A stretch of 60,756 nucleotides of DNA, taken from positions 1 through 60,756 of the forward strand of contig NZ_BKAG01000047.1 in assembly GCF_007992435.1 (NCBI RefSeq). Direction: 5' to 3'. The position numbers and the translations under genes are program-made. A model generated the notes under the pieces. The model worked only from the letters and a program-made list of their open reading frames with translations, had not been told where the DNA came from and did no database searches. Source of the stretch: Prosthecobacter gellanilyticus. Lineage in GTDB: Bacteria; Verrucomicrobiota; Verrucomicrobiia; Verrucomicrobiales; Verrucomicrobiaceae. Positions 60,151 to 60,756 of this stretch are shown here, in pieces (position 1 is the first letter of the stretch; the number at the start of each line of letters is the position of its first letter).

Positions 60151-60756
60151 GCCACTCAGATCAGGTCGGATTGCGTCGGATCAGCCTGGAATCAGCCTCC
60201 CACCTTGGCTGGAGCTCATTCATGTGGCGCCCTCCATGACTTCCATCTCACTCCTGTTACCTGATCCAGCCTCTCTAAAACTCAAAGAGGTTGGATCCAG
60301 TCGGATTCGCTCGGACTCCCATGTAGCGGCAGCTCGTGATCTTCGAAGCCTTGGCGGAGGAGATGCGTCAGCAAGCCGTCTTTGAAGCCCGCGACCACGA
60401 TCAGGTCGGATCCAGTCGGATTCGCTCGGACCCCCATGCAGCGGCAGCTCGTGATCTTCGAAGCCTTGGCGAAGGAGATGCGTCAGCATGCCGCCTTTGA
60501 AGCCCGCAACCACAATCAGGTCGGATCCAGTCGGATTCACTCGGAGCCTCAATGTAGTGGCTGGCGTAAGCCTGCCCTCTCCGAGGGTCCGCGAACACCC
60601 TCCGCCCCCGATCCAGTCGAAAAAACAACCTGGATCCACCTTGATCTGCTCGGATCGAACCGCTCCAGCCAAGGAGCCATCTTGCCCCGCAAGATGAGCC
60701 GCAGCCTCTCGCCACCTCCCCCCATCTAACTGATCTTTCGTCGAAAACGAGGACGG
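60151..60756. repeat. Repeat region with 115-bp tandem units
   Basis: Two complete units start at GGATCCAGTCGG (60293 and 60408) and a third begins at 60523 but diverges after ~30 bases; the period is exactly 115. Each unit also contains CTCGTGATCTTCGAAGCCTT and ATGCGTCAGCA. Looser copies of the GGATC...TCGGA phrase occur at 60157-60195 and 60601-60660. Since 115 is not a multiple of three, the open frames here are not conserved coding. I see no gene. A related motif occurs inverted at 58-79. Confidence 0.75.

Noticed and set aside
60382..60729. Open frame across the right-end repeats
   Set aside because: The 115-bp unit shifts frame at each copy and no recognisable domain appears; treated as repeat DNA.

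Overview
The window reads as a chromosomal segment of a high-GC Verrucomicrobiota bacterium, most likely from the Prosthecobacter/Verrucomicrobium group. The signs are a DUF1592-family and a PSD1-family cytochrome c protein, DUF1501, DUF1080 and ThuA proteins, two tandem sulfatases, Gfo/Idh/MocA oxidoreductases, many secreted proteins, frequent GTG/TTG starts with weak Shine-Dalgarno sequences, and a Chlamydia-like class I ribonucleotide reductase (Chlamydiota and Verrucomicrobiota are sister groups in the PVC superphylum). No rRNA, tRNA, CRISPR array or complete insertion sequence was recognised.

Layout. 1-753 is non-coding and rich in hairpins and repeats. 754-13535 holds secreted oxidative and degradative proteins (DUF1592 cytochrome, sorbosone-dehydrogenase/cytochrome fusion, ThuA, thioredoxin-like, DUF1501), a NarL-type two-component pair and a 5'-truncated Fic gene. 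13605-18180 has four exported or membrane proteins that I cannot name. 18201-23215 holds a nitroreductase/DUF3482 GTPase pair, an Rrf2 regulator with four cysteines and a TPR protein. 23322-27691 holds mpl, an RraB-like protein, a D-2-hydroxyacid dehydrogenase and a flavin disulfide reductase. 27692-28628 is a REP/RAYT locus. 28659-36617 holds two sulfatases, an M14 carboxypeptidase lipoprotein, DUF1805, a threonine-dehydratase-like enzyme, DUF1080 and a Gfo/Idh oxidoreductase. 36795-43040 holds a SET-domain protein with a lysine-rich tail, a small membrane protein, an HrpA helicase and a second Gfo/Idh protein. 43366-47487 encodes a large secreted repeat protein, followed by a LamG-like gene fragment. 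47732-49966 is a ribBA-ribH-nusB operon. 50050-53172 is a PSD1 cytochrome interrupted in frame by a palindromic repeat. 53480-54995 is a visibly lower-GC pair of unknown genes. 55094-59596 is nrdB-nrdA, preceded by NrdR and DnaA boxes. 60150-60756 contains 115-bp tandem repeats.

How the parts fit. Most enzymes look like a polymer- and sugar-degrading lifestyle: sulfatases, keto-sugar and sugar dehydrogenases, extracytoplasmic cytochromes. Housekeeping blocks lie between them: flavin synthesis, peptidoglycan recycling, dNTP synthesis and RNA processing. The most notable biology is a ribonucleotide reductase small subunit in which the radical tyrosine is leucine while the six metal ligands match the chlamydial Mn/Fe (class Ic) pattern. 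The second notable theme is the number of distinct palindromic repeat families, some with compensating stem changes, one inside a coding gene, and one accompanied by its likely RAYT transposase.

Limits. All functions are assigned by recognising motifs and family resemblance by eye. No database search or alignment was run. Start codons are often ambiguous and are flagged where this matters.
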